A DNA stretch of 64,000 nt from Methanothermobacter sp. K4 (GTDB lineage Archaea; Methanobacteriota; Methanobacteria; Methanobacteriales; Methanothermobacteraceae). The stretch covers positions 442,548-506,547 of the forward strand of contig NZ_JAKLTD010000002.1 of the NCBI RefSeq assembly GCF_022014235.1, written 5' to 3'. The notes under the pieces are model-generated. The model did not search any database. It was given only the letters and a program-made list of their open reading frames with translations, and had not been told where the DNA came from. Position numbers and translations under genes: made by a program. Positions 1-8,806 of the stretch are shown piece after piece; within the stretch, counting starts at the first letter, position 1, and the number at the start of each line of letters is the position of its first letter.

Positions 1-34
1 TTATCATTAGTGCATTTATCAATGGGTTAGAGGT

Positions 35-45
35 TCTATAAATAT
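35..45 (+). promoter_or_regulatory. Putative TATA box of the endoisopeptidase-like gene
   Basis: An A/T-rich box (TCTATAAATAT) lies about 55-65 bases before the ATG at 100. Transcription would then start near 65-70 and leave a short leader. This is read from sequence alone; no other promoter-like element is evident before the gene. Confidence 0.4.
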
Positions 46-99
46 TTTGCGGTTAATCTATTTATCCCTTGGAACACTTAAACACTAGTGGGTAAGACC

Positions 100-1308
100 A
101 TGTTCAAGAGAGTATCCCCTGTCTGCCTTTCGGCATTCATAATTTTGATTCTATTAATTGAAGGCTCCTATGCCATTGAAGAAGTTGATGATCCCTTGAA
201 TAGCTCTGATATCCTCGCGGCAAGTGTGAATGTCTCCAATTTTATGGAAAAAAACAGAAAACTTCCTGAAAATGTCAGTGTGGGTAACAGGACACTTGAC
301 ACCTCCTCATATGCCTGCGCCCTCAGCAGGGTACTTACAGGTTCAAAGGTGGTCGAAAACCAGACCTTCAATGCGCCCCGGCTTGACATAAGGCGCATAT
401 CAGTGAAACTAACAAAAAATCAGTACATGGAGATAGCATCAAAATTCTGTAACTTCACAGCCAGTAAACAGTGCTGTCCAGCAACCATATACTACAGTGG
501 AGGCAGGATCGACTTCTACAATGCAGTGTATCTCCTATCAAAGATCGGGCGCTACAGGCAACTCCATGGTAAACTCCCGGCTTATGTGCAGATAAGCACC
601 CCCCTGCCTTTAAATGCATACCACATCAACTCCAACACCATTGACACAAGGATAAAGAACCTGAAATCCCGGATCAGAAAAACAATTAATCTAATGAATA
701 TTATTCATAAAAGGATGAGGTATGGTGGAAATAAAAAAACCATCAGGATGCTTCAGGGTAAACTGAAATCCCTTGAAAAAAGATACGGTTATCTGAACGG
801 TCAGCTCAGATACTATGAGAGCCTCAGAAGCAGCCCATGGTACGTCCCATCATCGCTCCGACGTTACATCAGGTCCACAGCCTACTGCAACATCACTGAT
901 CCCAATATAGTTTACCTTGCCCGGGAGCTCTCAGAAAACACCACCCACTCCACTGCACTGAATCTCTTTAGCTGGGTCCGGGACAATGTTGACTACTCCT
1001 TCTACTACAGGACCCGCTACGGTGCCTCAGGCACACTCAGACACAGAACAGGAAACTGTGTCGACCAGGCCCACCTCATGGTTGCCCTTGCAAGGACCAG
1101 CGGTATACCCGCCCGCTATGTCCGTGGATACTGCAGATTCATAAGCGGGAACTGGTACTCCCATGTGTGGGCCCAGGTATGGATAAGGGGTCGCGGATGG
1201 GTGACAGCAGACACCACCCATACCATGAACAACCTCGGACACATTTATAACTGGAATACCAGTGTATCAGAGGTTAGGGAAGTGCTTCTGGAATATGATC
1301 TGCACTGA
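100..1308 (+). CDS. Secreted pseudomurein-binding transglutaminase-like protein (Pei-type endoisopeptidase)
   Basis: Probably a cysteine peptidase acting on pseudomurein peptide bridges outside the cell. A signal peptide (residues 1-26) is followed by two pseudomurein-binding-repeat cores with the NRKLP.NVSVG and GKLPAYVQIS signatures (about 36-80 and 140-172), a basic coiled-coil linker (180-240) and a C-terminal transglutaminase-like domain. The likely triad is Cys320, His355 and Asp371, in the contexts GNCVDQAHL, YSHVWAQ and VTADTTH. The same architecture, wall-binding repeats then a C-H-D domain, is known in the phage lysins PeiW and PeiP of Methanothermobacter. No phage genes surround this copy, so a host autolysin or wall-remodelling role is inferred. 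An in-frame GTG at 88 is an alternative start; the ATG at 100 gives the cleaner signal peptide. Confidence 0.85.
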   Translation: MFKRVSPVCLSAFIILILLIEGSYAIEEVDDPLNSSDILAASVNVSNFMEKNRKLPENVSVGNRTLDTSSYACALSRVLTGSKVVENQTFNAPRLDIRRISVKLTKNQYMEIASKFCNFTASKQCCPATIYYSGGRIDFYNAVYLLSKIGRYRQLHGKLPAYVQISTPLPLNAYHINSNTIDTRIKNLKSRIRKTINLMNIIHKRMRYGGNKKTIRMLQGKLKSLEKRYGYLNGQLRYYESLRSSPWYVPSSLRRYIRSTAYCNITDPNIVYLARELSENTTHSTALNLFSWVRDNVDYSFYYRTRYGASGTLRHRTGNCVDQAHLMVALARTSGIPARYVRGYCRFISGNWYSHVWAQVWIRGRGWVTADTTHTMNNLGHIYNWNTSVSEVREVLLEYDLH

Positions 1309-1341
1309 ACTCTTATATCCCATCATGAGATATCATGACCC

Positions 1342-1914
1342 ATGAAAATAATTGACCTGACCCGCAGAATTGAGGATTCAATGCCAGTATTTCCAGGGGA
1401 TTCTCCTGTCAGAATAAGGACACTTGAAGATGAGAACTATGTGAACTCCGCAATGGAGGCTGGAATGCACACTGGAACCCACATAGATGCACCAGCACAC
1501 GTACATTGCGATGATGAAACTGTTGATAGAATAGGCCTTGAAAGACTGACAGGCCAGGGCTTCCTTATATCACCTGAAACAGATAAAATTCCTGATGGAG
1601 ATATTGCGGTTCTGAGGACAGGGTGGGACTCAAAGTGGGGTCTGGAGGAATACTTCAAAGATTACAGAGGCATTCCCCTGGGTCTTGCAGAGAAACTGGT
1701 TGACCATGGAGTGAAGGGGGTGTGCACAGACGGACCTAGCGTTGACATGCCTGGAGAAACAGCTATACACAGACTCCTCCTTGAAAGGGGTATATGGATA
1801 GTTGAAAACATAAAAAACACGGATCTGATTCCAGAAAGATTCAGGATATTCGTTGTTCCCCTGAATGTGATGGCAGAGGCCTCGCCCGTAAGGGTATTCG
1901 CCGTTACAGACTGA
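1342..1914 (+). CDS. Cyclase family protein (kynurenine formamidase-like metal hydrolase)
   Basis: A 190-residue protein of the cyclase/kynurenine-formamidase fold. The metal-binding signature HTGTHIDAPAH is at residues 43-53, with His43, His47 and Asp49 as expected ligands, and the N-terminal DLTR..EDSMPVFPGD is typical of the family. The substrate cannot be told: members hydrolyse amide or lactone-like bonds, and no tryptophan-degradation gene is nearby. It follows the wall enzyme by 33 bases. A TTATAT box at about 1313 lies some 25-30 bases before the ATG and no good ribosome-binding site is visible, so the transcript may be nearly leaderless. Confidence 0.8.
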   Translation: MKIIDLTRRIEDSMPVFPGDSPVRIRTLEDENYVNSAMEAGMHTGTHIDAPAHVHCDDETVDRIGLERLTGQGFLISPETDKIPDGDIAVLRTGWDSKWGLEEYFKDYRGIPLGLAEKLVDHGVKGVCTDGPSVDMPGETAIHRLLLERGIWIVENIKNTDLIPERFRIFVVPLNVMAEASPVRVFAVTD

Positions 1915-1954
1915 CCATCATTGAAGATCAAACATATTCCACGTTACAGACCCA

Positions 1955-2476
1955 TCATCTCTCTATTTTCTCCCAGAGCACCTTCCCATCGTCTCTCACT
2001 GACCTGAAGTAACCCTTTCTCTCAAGGTTTCTCAGTATCTGAACCATGTTCTCAAGTTTCATGTCCCTGAACCCTATCTCATTTAAAAAACCAAGCAGAT
2101 CCTCGGCTGTGGATCTTTCATCAGGTAGCAGGCGGTAGATCTGTGACTGGAATGAGGTCAGATCCCTTTCAGGTTTCTGTGTGAGTGCATGGAAGTACTC
2201 CCTGTACCTTTTAAGGTCAGATATGCGGGACTCCTTCTCGGCTATGATGGCATTGAGGTCCTGTATTATTTTATCCTTCTCAGCCATGAGTCCCTCAAGT
2301 TCAGCTATCTTCTGTTCCCTCAGTTTAAGGGTCTCCTCAAGTTTCCTCGCCCTGTCTGAGTTCTCTGAATTCTCCCTGCACTTCCTGAGATCCATCTTGA
2401 GCTTGCTTATCTCAAGCATGCATGCCTTGACAAGAAGCTTGAGCTGTTCCTTTTCCGAATCCCTCATGAACTTCAT
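1955..2476 (-). CDS. Coiled-coil protein with possible C-terminal winged helix (hypothetical)
   Basis: I do not recognise a named family. The 173-residue protein has a long, highly charged heptad-rich coiled coil (about residues 5-95) and a compact C-terminal region (about 110-173) whose helices and final basic, aromatic turn (GYFRSVRDDGKVLW) resemble a winged-helix module. There is no signal peptide or membrane segment, so it is likely cytosolic and oligomeric. It converges on the cyclase gene and has its own promoter upstream. A DNA-binding role is only inferred. Confidence 0.7.
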   Translation of the reverse strand: MKFMRDSEKEQLKLLVKACMLEISKLKMDLRKCRENSENSDRARKLEETLKLREQKIAELEGLMAEKDKIIQDLNAIIAEKESRISDLKRYREYFHALTQKPERDLTSFQSQIYRLLPDERSTAEDLLGFLNEIGFRDMKLENMVQILRNLERKGYFRSVRDDGKVLWEKIER

Positions 2477-2552
2477 GGTACCCCTTTCCCCTAATTAAAT
2501 ATCACTTGGGACCTTAAAAACCTTCCTGAATTCATCCCGGGAGATCAGATAG

Positions 2553-2564
2553 AGTTATATAGCG
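2553..2564 (-). promoter_or_regulatory. Putative TATA box of the coiled-coil gene
   Basis: Read on the minus strand the sequence is CTATATAACTCT, about 80 bases before the ATG at 2476. A start site near 2535 would give a leader of roughly 55 bases carrying an AAAGGGG ribosome-binding site just before the ATG. Confidence 0.4.
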
Positions 2565-2627
2565 AAAGGGTCTCCGCCCATTCCTTAAAATGAGAACGTG
2601 GAAAATAAAACAATACCTCTGTAAGCA

Positions 2628-3242
2628 TCATTCAAGCCTTTCAAAGTTGCAGAGGCCGAAACACTTAACCCTCTCCTCCACCTTCACAGCCACAAGGGCA
2701 CATAGAACTCCAATGAATGCCCCTGCAATGACATCACTGGGGTAATGTAGACCAAGGCAAACCCTTGAAACACCAACAAGGGAAGCAAGCAGTATGAAAA
2801 GCCATAGTCTCCCAAATTTAAAGTAGAGTGCCAGGAACCCGCCGAATGCGGCCACCGTATGCCCTGATGGCATGGAGTAGCCCCCTGCTACTGCTGAGTA
2901 CCTCACCCAGCTGAGTACCTCATAGGGCCTTGGCCTTGCAATAACAGCCTTCAGGAATTCACTGAGAAAGAAGCCCATCAAAAGGGCTGTGAGGGCAATG
3001 AAAGCGGCCTCCTTCTCATTCTCCCCGCCAAAAATGTAGAGTGTAAGGCACAGGAGCACCCAGAAAATCTGGGTTCCTCCAAGGGTTATGATCTGCATCA
3101 ATGAATCAAGAATGGGCGAACTTATCGTTGAATTAAAAAAATAGAGAATTGACGTATCAATACCCGTAAATGAAAGAAAAGGATGCATCACAAAGTAAAG
3201 AATGGATGCATCGGCACCGGTAAAGGAAAAAAATGGATGCAT
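2628..3242 (-). CDS. PAP2-family membrane phosphatase
   Basis: Integral-membrane phosphatase of the PAP2 superfamily, which removes phosphate from lipid phosphates or diphosphates. The three family motifs are present: KAVIARPRP (residues 98-106), MPSGH (124-128, with the catalytic-cycle His128) and [12 protein letters not shown] (159-170, with nucleophile His166). About five membrane helices surround them. It is the last gene of the lysine/shikimate operon, 2 bases after asd. Recycling of the polyprenyl carrier used in pseudomurein synthesis is a reasonable guess, since lysine is a pseudomurein building block. The N-terminus holds an 18-residue tandem repeat, so the start may be the ATG at 3242 or the one at 3188. 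Confidence 0.85.
   Translation of the reverse strand: MHPFFSFTGADASILYFVMHPFLSFTGIDTSILYFFNSTISSPILDSLMQIITLGGTQIFWVLLCLTLYIFGGENEKEAAFIALTALLMGFFLSEFLKAVIARPRPYEVLSWVRYSAVAGGYSMPSGHTVAAFGGFLALYFKFGRLWLFILLASLVGVSRVCLGLHYPSDVIAGAFIGVLCALVAVKVEERVKCFGLCNFERLE
3135..3242 (-). repeat. 54-bp imperfect tandem duplication at the start of the PAP2 gene
   Basis: Two adjacent 54-bp units (3135-3188 and 3189-3242), roughly three-quarters identical by eye, encode [18 protein letters not shown] and [18 protein letters not shown]. Each unit begins with its own ATG and the frame is kept, so the duplication adds a second possible start codon and lengthens the N-terminus before the first membrane helix. Confidence 0.85.
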
Positions 3243-3244
3243 AA

Positions 3245-4288
3245 TTACAGTATCTCATTTATAAGTTCTGCATTCAGGATCGATGCTCCTGCGGCCCCTC
3301 TCACCGTATTGTGGCCGACAAGGACATATCTAAGGCTGTTACTGAATGCTGCATCCTCCCTGAGCCTTCCAACAGTGACGGACATTCCACCATCCCTGTC
3401 CCTGTCCATCCTTGGCTGGGGCCTGTTCTCTTCATCCAGAACCACAACAGGTTTTTCAGGGGCTGAGTAAAGGCCCAGTTTCTGTGGAAGTCCCTGGAAC
3501 CCGTCCATGGCCTCCCTTATATCCTCAAGCTCAAATTCATCATCCAGTTCCACAAAGACGGCTTCGGTGTGACCATCAACAACAGGGACACGATGGCATG
3601 ATGCGCTCACACCAAAATTTGCAGGTTTAACCACACCATCGTCGAGTTCACCAAGGAGGTGGAGGGTCTCGGTTTCAATCTTCTCCTCCTCACCACCGAT
3701 ATAGGGGACGATGTTGTCGAGTATCGCCATGGATGGCACCCCACTGTACCCTGCACCTGAAACCGCCTGCATTGTTGAGACATATACCCTCCTTATGGTG
3801 TAGCTGTCATAGATTGGCTTCAGTGTAAGGGTAAGTGCTATGGTGGAGCAGTTGGGGTTTGTTATGATGAAGCCATCCCATCCCCTCCTCCTCTGCTGAA
3901 CCTCTATGAGATCAAGGAACTCAGGGTTAACCTCAGGTATCACCAGGGGAACATCGGGTTCCATTCGCATTGCACTGGCATTTGAAGCCACTATGTACTT
4001 CTCAGCAAACTTTGGCTCAACCTTCCGCGCCACATCTGCGGGAAGTGCAGAGAACAGTATGTCCACATCCCCCACACTTGCAGGGTCCGTTTCAACAACC
4101 TCTATATCCCTTACAGACTCAGGCATCTCACTGTCAAGGTACCAGTTTGCAACCTCCCCGTAGGGTTTCCCCGCGGACCTTGACGACGCCGCGAGGGTTG
4201 TGAGTTCAAATTCAGGATGATTCTCAAGCAGCTCAATAAACCGCTGCCCAACCATCCCTGTTGCTCCAAGAACACCAACCTTAACCAT
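3245..4288 (-). CDS. asd: Aspartate-semialdehyde dehydrogenase
   Basis: Reduces L-4-aspartyl phosphate to L-aspartate 4-semialdehyde with NADPH, in the cytosol, the second step of the aspartate family. The Rossmann motif [14 protein letters not shown] is at residues 4-17, the catalytic cysteine is Cys147 in NPNCST, and the active-site His lies in the [12 protein letters not shown] segment (about 245). Its 347 residues fit the archaeal/fungal-type enzyme. It follows dapB by 12 bases with a GGTGG ribosome-binding site. The product is used by DapA in this operon and, at about 51.5-53.1 kb, by the homocysteine-forming sulfurtransferase. Confidence 0.97.
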   Translation of the reverse strand: MVKVGVLGATGMVGQRFIELLENHPEFELTTLAASSRSAGKPYGEVANWYLDSEMPESVRDIEVVETDPASVGDVDILFSALPADVARKVEPKFAEKYIVASNASAMRMEPDVPLVIPEVNPEFLDLIEVQQRRRGWDGFIITNPNCSTIALTLTLKPIYDSYTIRRVYVSTMQAVSGAGYSGVPSMAILDNIVPYIGGEEEKIETETLHLLGELDDGVVKPANFGVSASCHRVPVVDGHTEAVFVELDDEFELEDIREAMDGFQGLPQKLGLYSAPEKPVVVLDEENRPQPRMDRDRDGGMSVTVGRLREDAAFSNSLRYVLVGHNTVRGAAGASILNAELINEIL

Positions 4289-4300
4289 AATACCACCTTA

Positions 4301-5122
4301 TCATTTTATTCCAAGCACGTCCCCCATATCCATTATCTTTCCGGGTTCTGCGTGTTCAATGAACCTTACCGCCCTTATAACTCCACCTATAAATGCGTCC
4401 CTGCTGTGGGCCCTGTGAACTATTTCAAGGCGTTCACCATCACCTGCAAAGAGGACCATGTGGTCCCCAACTATGTCACCACCCCTCACAGCATGGACAC
4501 CTATCTCATCACGGGTCCTCTCACCTGTAAGTCCGGACCTCCCATGCACCGCCACCTCATCGGGTTTCCTGGAGGTGGCCTCTGCGATAACCTCCAGTGC
4601 ACGCACCGCTGTACCTGAAGGGGCGTCCTTTTTGTGTCTGTGGTGGGCCTCTATGATTTCAACGTCATAATCAGAGAGTACCGGCGCCAGGTCAGAGAGC
4701 ACCTTGAAGAACACATTGACACCCACCGCCATGTTTGGTGAGATAACAGCCCTCACACCTGTCCTCTCAATAGATTCCCTGATGGTCTGCATCTGCTCAT
4801 CTGAAAATCCTGTTGTTCCAACCACAAGGTTAACCCCTGCTTCAGTAGCTGTCTTTATGGTTTCAACAGCTGCCGGTGCCACTGTGAAGTCAACGAGGAC
4901 ATCAGGTTCTGTCTCCCTGAGTGTTTCGGCAAGGTCAGATGCGTCGCTTACCCTAACACCCACTTCACCCGTGGCTGTGAATTCACCCACGTCCCTTCCC
5001 TTAAGGGGTGTTCCAGGGGCCTCGATGGCAGCCACAAGCTCCATGTCATCCTCTTCAAGGACCCTCTTTATTATTCCAGACCCCATGCGCCCACAGGCGC
5101 CGGTAACCGCAACTTTGATCAT
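4301..5122 (-). CDS. dapB: 4-hydroxy-tetrahydrodipicolinate reductase
   Basis: Reduces the DapA product to tetrahydrodipicolinate with NAD(P)H in lysine synthesis. The 273-residue protein has the N-terminal GACGRMGSGI nucleotide-binding loop (residues 8-17), a GTTGF segment and the family catalytic motif EAHHRHKKDAPSGTA (around residue 160), with the His and Lys needed for hydride transfer and substrate binding. It lies 17 bases after dapA and 12 before asd in a tight minus-strand operon. No aminotransferase (dapL) or epimerase (dapF) is seen in the window, so the pathway is completed elsewhere. Confidence 0.97.
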   Translation of the reverse strand: MIKVAVTGACGRMGSGIIKRVLEEDDMELVAAIEAPGTPLKGRDVGEFTATGEVGVRVSDASDLAETLRETEPDVLVDFTVAPAAVETIKTATEAGVNLVVGTTGFSDEQMQTIRESIERTGVRAVISPNMAVGVNVFFKVLSDLAPVLSDYDVEIIEAHHRHKKDAPSGTAVRALEVIAEATSRKPDEVAVHGRSGLTGERTRDEIGVHAVRGGDIVGDHMVLFAGDGERLEIVHRAHSRDAFIGGVIRAVRFIEHAEPGKIMDMGDVLGIK

Positions 5123-5139
5123 TATAACACCTCAGGGAT

Positions 5140-6030
5140 TCAGATGAGTGCCAGTTCCTCAAGGACCAGCCTCAGTTTCTCACGGCTACTGTCCCTCAGG
5201 GGTGCGAGCGGCATCCTCACATGACCGGCGGGCCTTCCCATCATGTTGAGGGCCTCCTTGACAGGGACGGGGTTGCTCTCGATGAAAAGGGCCTTCATGA
5301 GGCTGTACAGTTCATAGTGGGTTTTCATTGCAGACTCAAAGTCTCCTGAGAGGGCCTCGTTGACGAGACGGCTCATACGGGCAGGATCGACGTTCGCCAC
5401 AACAGATATGACGCCCTCTGCACCCATCGAGATCATTGGGAGTGTGAGGTTATCGTTACCTGAGAGTATGATGAAATCATCCAGGCCCAGTTCCATGAGC
5501 CGTGATTTCAGCATGGAAATCTTATCCAGGTCGGGGCTCGCCTCCTTTATACCGATTATACCGTCGAGCCCTGCAAGTTCAGATACCGTGTCAACGTCGA
5601 TATCCGTACCTGTCCTTGAGGGCACATTGTAGATTATAAGGGGTATCTCCGATGCCTCCTCCAGCATCCGGTAGTGTTCAATGAGCCCGTGGGGCTGGGG
5701 CCTGTTGTAGTAGGGTGTTATCACGAGGGCCGCGTCTGCACCTGCGTCCCCAGCATACCTTACAAGGCCAAGGGCCTCCCTTGAGGAGTTGCTCCCTGCC
5801 CCGGCAATGGTCTTAACACGCCCGTTAACCTCATCCACAAGTATGTCAATCATTCTCCTCTGTTCCTCATGGGTTATGGTTGCTGATTCACCTGTCGTAC
5901 CGGCAACCAGCAAACCATCAACCCCATTCTCGATCAGGTAGTTTATGTTTTCCCGCAGCCCGGCCTCATCCACCCGGTCGTCCTCTGTGAATGGAGTCAC
6001 CATGGCCACTACTGTGCCTTCAATCTTCAT
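5140..6030 (-). CDS. dapA: 4-hydroxy-tetrahydrodipicolinate synthase
   Basis: Condenses pyruvate with aspartate semialdehyde, the committed step to lysine. It is a 296-residue TIM barrel with GTTGES at residues 44-49, Tyr134 in YNVPSRTG and the Schiff-base lysine Lys162 in GIKEAS. Its ATG overlaps the stop of lysC by 4 bases, indicating translational coupling. Operon order lysC-dapA-dapB-asd places all steps from aspartate to tetrahydrodipicolinate together. Confidence 0.97.
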   Translation of the reverse strand: MKIEGTVVAMVTPFTEDDRVDEAGLRENINYLIENGVDGLLVAGTTGESATITHEEQRRMIDILVDEVNGRVKTIAGAGSNSSREALGLVRYAGDAGADAALVITPYYNRPQPHGLIEHYRMLEEASEIPLIIYNVPSRTGTDIDVDTVSELAGLDGIIGIKEASPDLDKISMLKSRLMELGLDDFIILSGNDNLTLPMISMGAEGVISVVANVDPARMSRLVNEALSGDFESAMKTHYELYSLMKALFIESNPVPVKEALNMMGRPAGHVRMPLAPLRDSSREKLRLVLEELALI

Positions 6031-7247
6031 TCAAGAACACCCCTTACAAGTTCATACGCCTTTTTACCATCATTCCAGTCAACAAATATAACCACAGATG
6101 TCTGTGAGGATGAAATTTCAACTATGTTAAGGTCATTATCCCGAAGGGGCTTGGTGATCTCGGATATTATGCCTGGAGTGTCTATGAAGTCAGGGCTGGA
6201 TATGGTTATCATTGCAATATCCCTTCCAAGGGAGAGTGAACTGAGGTTATCATCTGCAACGACCACATCATGGAGGAGCCTGTGCGCCTCATCGGCGTCC
6301 TTCTTATCAACAAATATTGTGACGGAGTTCTGACCGGTTGAAATTCCTATGATGTTGATGGAGTTCTCTGCAAGCTTTGAGGTTAACTTTGCCAGTATAC
6401 CGGGCTTGTTGAGTATCTTCTCACCCACAACCGCAACCACGGATATTGGTTCAGGGTTGAGGGTTGTTGTCTTGACCATCTTATTCTTTGACGGGCCTAT
6501 GATTTCAGTGCCAGGGGCTGAGAGATCCCCGTGCTCGAAACCTATGATCTTTGCATTGATATCCGGGTCCTTGTATTTCAGGGCATGCGGGTGGAGTACC
6601 TGCGCCCCATGGGTTGCAAGATCTCTCATCTCCTCAACAGAGATCTTGTCAAGCTTCTTTGCACCCTGAAGTTTATTTGGATCCGTTGACATGACACCCC
6701 CAACATCGGTTACGATTATAACCTCATCCGCCTTCAGGCAGTGTCCCAGGAGGAAGGCCGTGATGTCACTTCCACCCCTTCCCAGGGTTGTTATGTAACC
6801 ATTGGGGTCCCTCCCAAGGAACCCGCATACCACCGGTATTATCCCCTGGTCAAGGAGTTTGAGGAGTTCCCTTGACTTCTTCTCGGTTGTCTCAAAGTCC
6901 ACCTTAGCATTTAAAAGGTTGCTGTCGGTTATTATTGGCCATTCATCCATGAAGGGGTCAATGTATTCGGATTTAACTCCAAGTGCCTCTATTGCAGAGG
7001 AGAATATCCTTACACTGGTCATTTCACCCATGGATACTATCTCAGCCAGCTGCTTTTCTGTAACAGCATCTTCCATTGCCTCATCAACTATCTGAAGGAG
7101 TTCATCGGTTGTCTTATTGATGGCAGATACAACAACAACGACCTTCTTGCCCTTCATGTACTCCTTCACGACAGAACGGGCCGCCTTTTTAATTCGTCTA
7201 CCATTTCCTATAGATGTACCGCCAAATTTAGCAACTATTAACTCCAT
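6027..7247 (-). CDS. lysC: Aspartate kinase
   Basis: Phosphorylates aspartate to 4-aspartyl phosphate, the entry step for lysine, threonine, methionine and, in this lineage, homocysteine made from aspartate semialdehyde. The amino-acid-kinase domain starts with KFGGTSIGN (residues 7-15) and includes GRGGSDITA. The C-terminal region (about 265-406) holds two ACT domains, with [12 protein letters not shown] and [12 protein letters not shown] as their matching strands, so feedback regulation by an end product is expected. Length 406 fits monofunctional kinases. It lies 46 bases after rps17e. Confidence 0.96.
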   Translation of the reverse strand: MELIVAKFGGTSIGNGRRIKKAARSVVKEYMKGKKVVVVVSAINKTTDELLQIVDEAMEDAVTEKQLAEIVSMGEMTSVRIFSSAIEALGVKSEYIDPFMDEWPIITDSNLLNAKVDFETTEKKSRELLKLLDQGIIPVVCGFLGRDPNGYITTLGRGGSDITAFLLGHCLKADEVIIVTDVGGVMSTDPNKLQGAKKLDKISVEEMRDLATHGAQVLHPHALKYKDPDINAKIIGFEHGDLSAPGTEIIGPSKNKMVKTTTLNPEPISVVAVVGEKILNKPGILAKLTSKLAENSINIIGISTGQNSVTIFVDKKDADEAHRLLHDVVVADDNLSSLSLGRDIAMITISSPDFIDTPGIISEITKPLRDNDLNIVEISSSQTSVVIFVDWNDGKKAYELVRGVLE

Positions 7248-7293
7248 TAACCTTCACAACCTTTTAAATGTTGAAAATGGGAAAAAATCAAAA

Positions 7294-7482
7294 TTATTTC
7301 TGCTGGCTGATTATCCTTGTGATGTAACCTGCGATTTTGTTCCTGAGGTGTTTTGTGCTGACTGTTGAGAACTCCTCCACAAGTTTCTTGTTTTTATCAA
7401 AATCAGATGTGAATTTACCTGGGTGAGTTTCTATCAGTTCTTTCGCGATTCTTTTTACAAAGGATGTTCTTATGTTTCCCAT
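7294..7482 (-). CDS. rps17e: Small-subunit ribosomal protein S17e
   Basis: A 62-residue archaeal/eukaryotic-type ribosomal protein of the small subunit. [18 protein letters not shown] and the [13 protein letters not shown] segment are characteristic, and the protein is basic and of normal archaeal length. It starts 1 base after the chorismate mutase stop and lies 46 bases before lysC, inside an amino-acid operon rather than a ribosomal cluster, so its expression would follow the operon promoter near 8.7 kb. Confidence 0.95.
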   Translation of the reverse strand: MGNIRTSFVKRIAKELIETHPGKFTSDFDKNKKLVEEFSTVSTKHLRNKIAGYITRIISQQK

Positions 7483-7483
7483 T

Positions 7484-7780
7484 TCATTGCCTCCTTAACA
7501 GTTCTTTCTGTTCGGTTTTGCTTAGATCCATCAGAATCTTCATCAGCTGTATGAGTTTATCCTCATTGATACCATATGCCCTGGCGATTCTCCGGGTCCT
7601 CTCTATTATCTCAAGTTCCCTCTCAGGGTCGAATATTTCCATTCCCAGGGCAAGTTTGGCCTCAGCTATCTCACGTGCAAGGGATGTCCGTGAGGATATG
7701 AGGTCAAGTATCTCCCTGTCTATTCTATCTATTTCCCTTCTGGACCTTTTAAGGGTTTCCAGTGCTCTGGATTCGTCCAT
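7484..7780 (-). CDS. Chorismate mutase (AroQ type)
   Basis: Converts chorismate to prephenate for phenylalanine and tyrosine. The 98-residue all-helical protein fits the AroQ fold: N-terminal [26 protein letters not shown] carries the conserved Arg and Lys, and the [12 protein letters not shown] region supplies the next ligand set. No prephenate dehydrogenase or dehydratase domain is attached. It lies between shikimate kinase and rps17e, 42 bases after the former. Confidence 0.93.
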   Translation of the reverse strand: MDESRALETLKRSRREIDRIDREILDLISSRTSLAREIAEAKLALGMEIFDPERELEIIERTRRIARAYGINEDKLIQLMKILMDLSKTEQKELLRRQ

Positions 7781-7822
7781 AAAACATCCCCCCGATCAGC
7801 ACTGCTTTAAGGGTCACCGGGA

Positions 7823-8683
7823 TCAGTCAAGCACATGTGTACCCTGGTTATCCACTGATGTTACAGTAACATCGCCCTCAAGGTTTTCCCATGAATCAAT
7901 GACCTTCCCTGCTGAATCCTCATCAGCCAGCGCCACAAACGCCGGTCCTGTGCCTGAAAGACCTGCTGAGAGGGCACCCGCCTCAAGGGCATCGAGGGCT
8001 ATTCCCGGATCGAATCCCAGGGACGCACAATAGAGTATCCCGTTGAGTGTCAGTGCACTGTGCACCCTGCCCCCAAGGACCTCCCTGAAGGCCATGTCAA
8101 CCCAGGGGGCCAGCAGCTTCATCCTCGGGACATCTGATTGTGCAGTCAGTGATTTTCTGTCTGGCATGTATATTAATACCTTTTGATTTTCCATTTCCCT
8201 CCTGCAGATTATACGCCTCGCCATGTTATCTGTCACGGTGAGGCCCCCATAGAATGATGCGCTTGCATCATCATAGGCCCCCGTCACCGTCACCCCTGCC
8301 CTGAGGGATGCGTCCACCGCCATGTTGAGCATCTCACGCCCATCCATGGGTTCCAGCTGAAATTCCTCTGATATGAGTTCAGAAACCGCCATCACGGTGG
8401 CATTGGATGCCGCGCTGCTGCTTGAGAGACCGCTTGCAACGGGTAAATCAGAGGCTGTGACCACCCTCACACCAGTATCGGCGCCGTAGTGCTCAAGGAC
8501 CATCTCTGTGCATAGCTCTATGAGTGCTGTATCCGCGCCCTCAAGGGAGATGCACTCTATACCAGAATCTATGAGCCTGGCCTCTGCCCTGACACTGAGG
8601 CCTATCCCGAATGCCGAGCCCCTTCCTGTTGCAATGGCATTTATAACCGTGGCTGATCCAGGTGCTCTTGCTGTCTTCCTCAA
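7823..8683 (-). CDS. aroK: Archaeal shikimate kinase (GHMP family)
   Basis: Phosphorylates shikimate with ATP in chorismate synthesis. It belongs to the GHMP-kinase fold used by archaea instead of the P-loop AroK. The ATP-binding loop PVASGLSSSSAASNA is at residues 81-95, the N-terminal substrate strand is APGSATVINAIATGRGSAFGIGL, and the C-terminal SGTGPAFVAL loop (about 243) completes the motif set. The start is a TTG at 8683 with GGAGTGA seven bases upstream. It is the first gene of the eight-gene operon running to 2628. Confidence 0.94.
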   Translation of the reverse strand: MRKTARAPGSATVINAIATGRGSAFGIGLSVRAEARLIDSGIECISLEGADTALIELCTEMVLEHYGADTGVRVVTASDLPVASGLSSSSAASNATVMAVSELISEEFQLEPMDGREMLNMAVDASLRAGVTVTGAYDDASASFYGGLTVTDNMARRIICRREMENQKVLIYMPDRKSLTAQSDVPRMKLLAPWVDMAFREVLGGRVHSALTLNGILYCASLGFDPGIALDALEAGALSAGLSGTGPAFVALADEDSAGKVIDSWENLEGDVTVTSVDNQGTHVLD

Positions 8684-8806
8684 CCTATCACTCCAAACAG
8701 TTCATATACCTAGATTATATAAAACTATTTATATAATGGGTTGCAGTCTCATTAATACAAAAACAGAAAAGTTTAGGATGGGAGGTAAATCTGAAGGTCT
8801 GATATC
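8684..8806. promoter_or_regulatory. Divergent promoter region, aroK operon / sppA
   Basis: The 123-base gap has two A/T-rich boxes. On the minus strand TTTTATATAATC (about 8711-8722) sits about 30 bases before the aroK TTG; on the plus strand TTTATATAATGG (about 8729-8740) would start sppA transcription near 8760. A GGGAGGT at 8780-8786 is unusually far (about 20 bases) from the sppA ATG. The boxes nearly touch, so the two promoters may compete. Confidence 0.5.
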
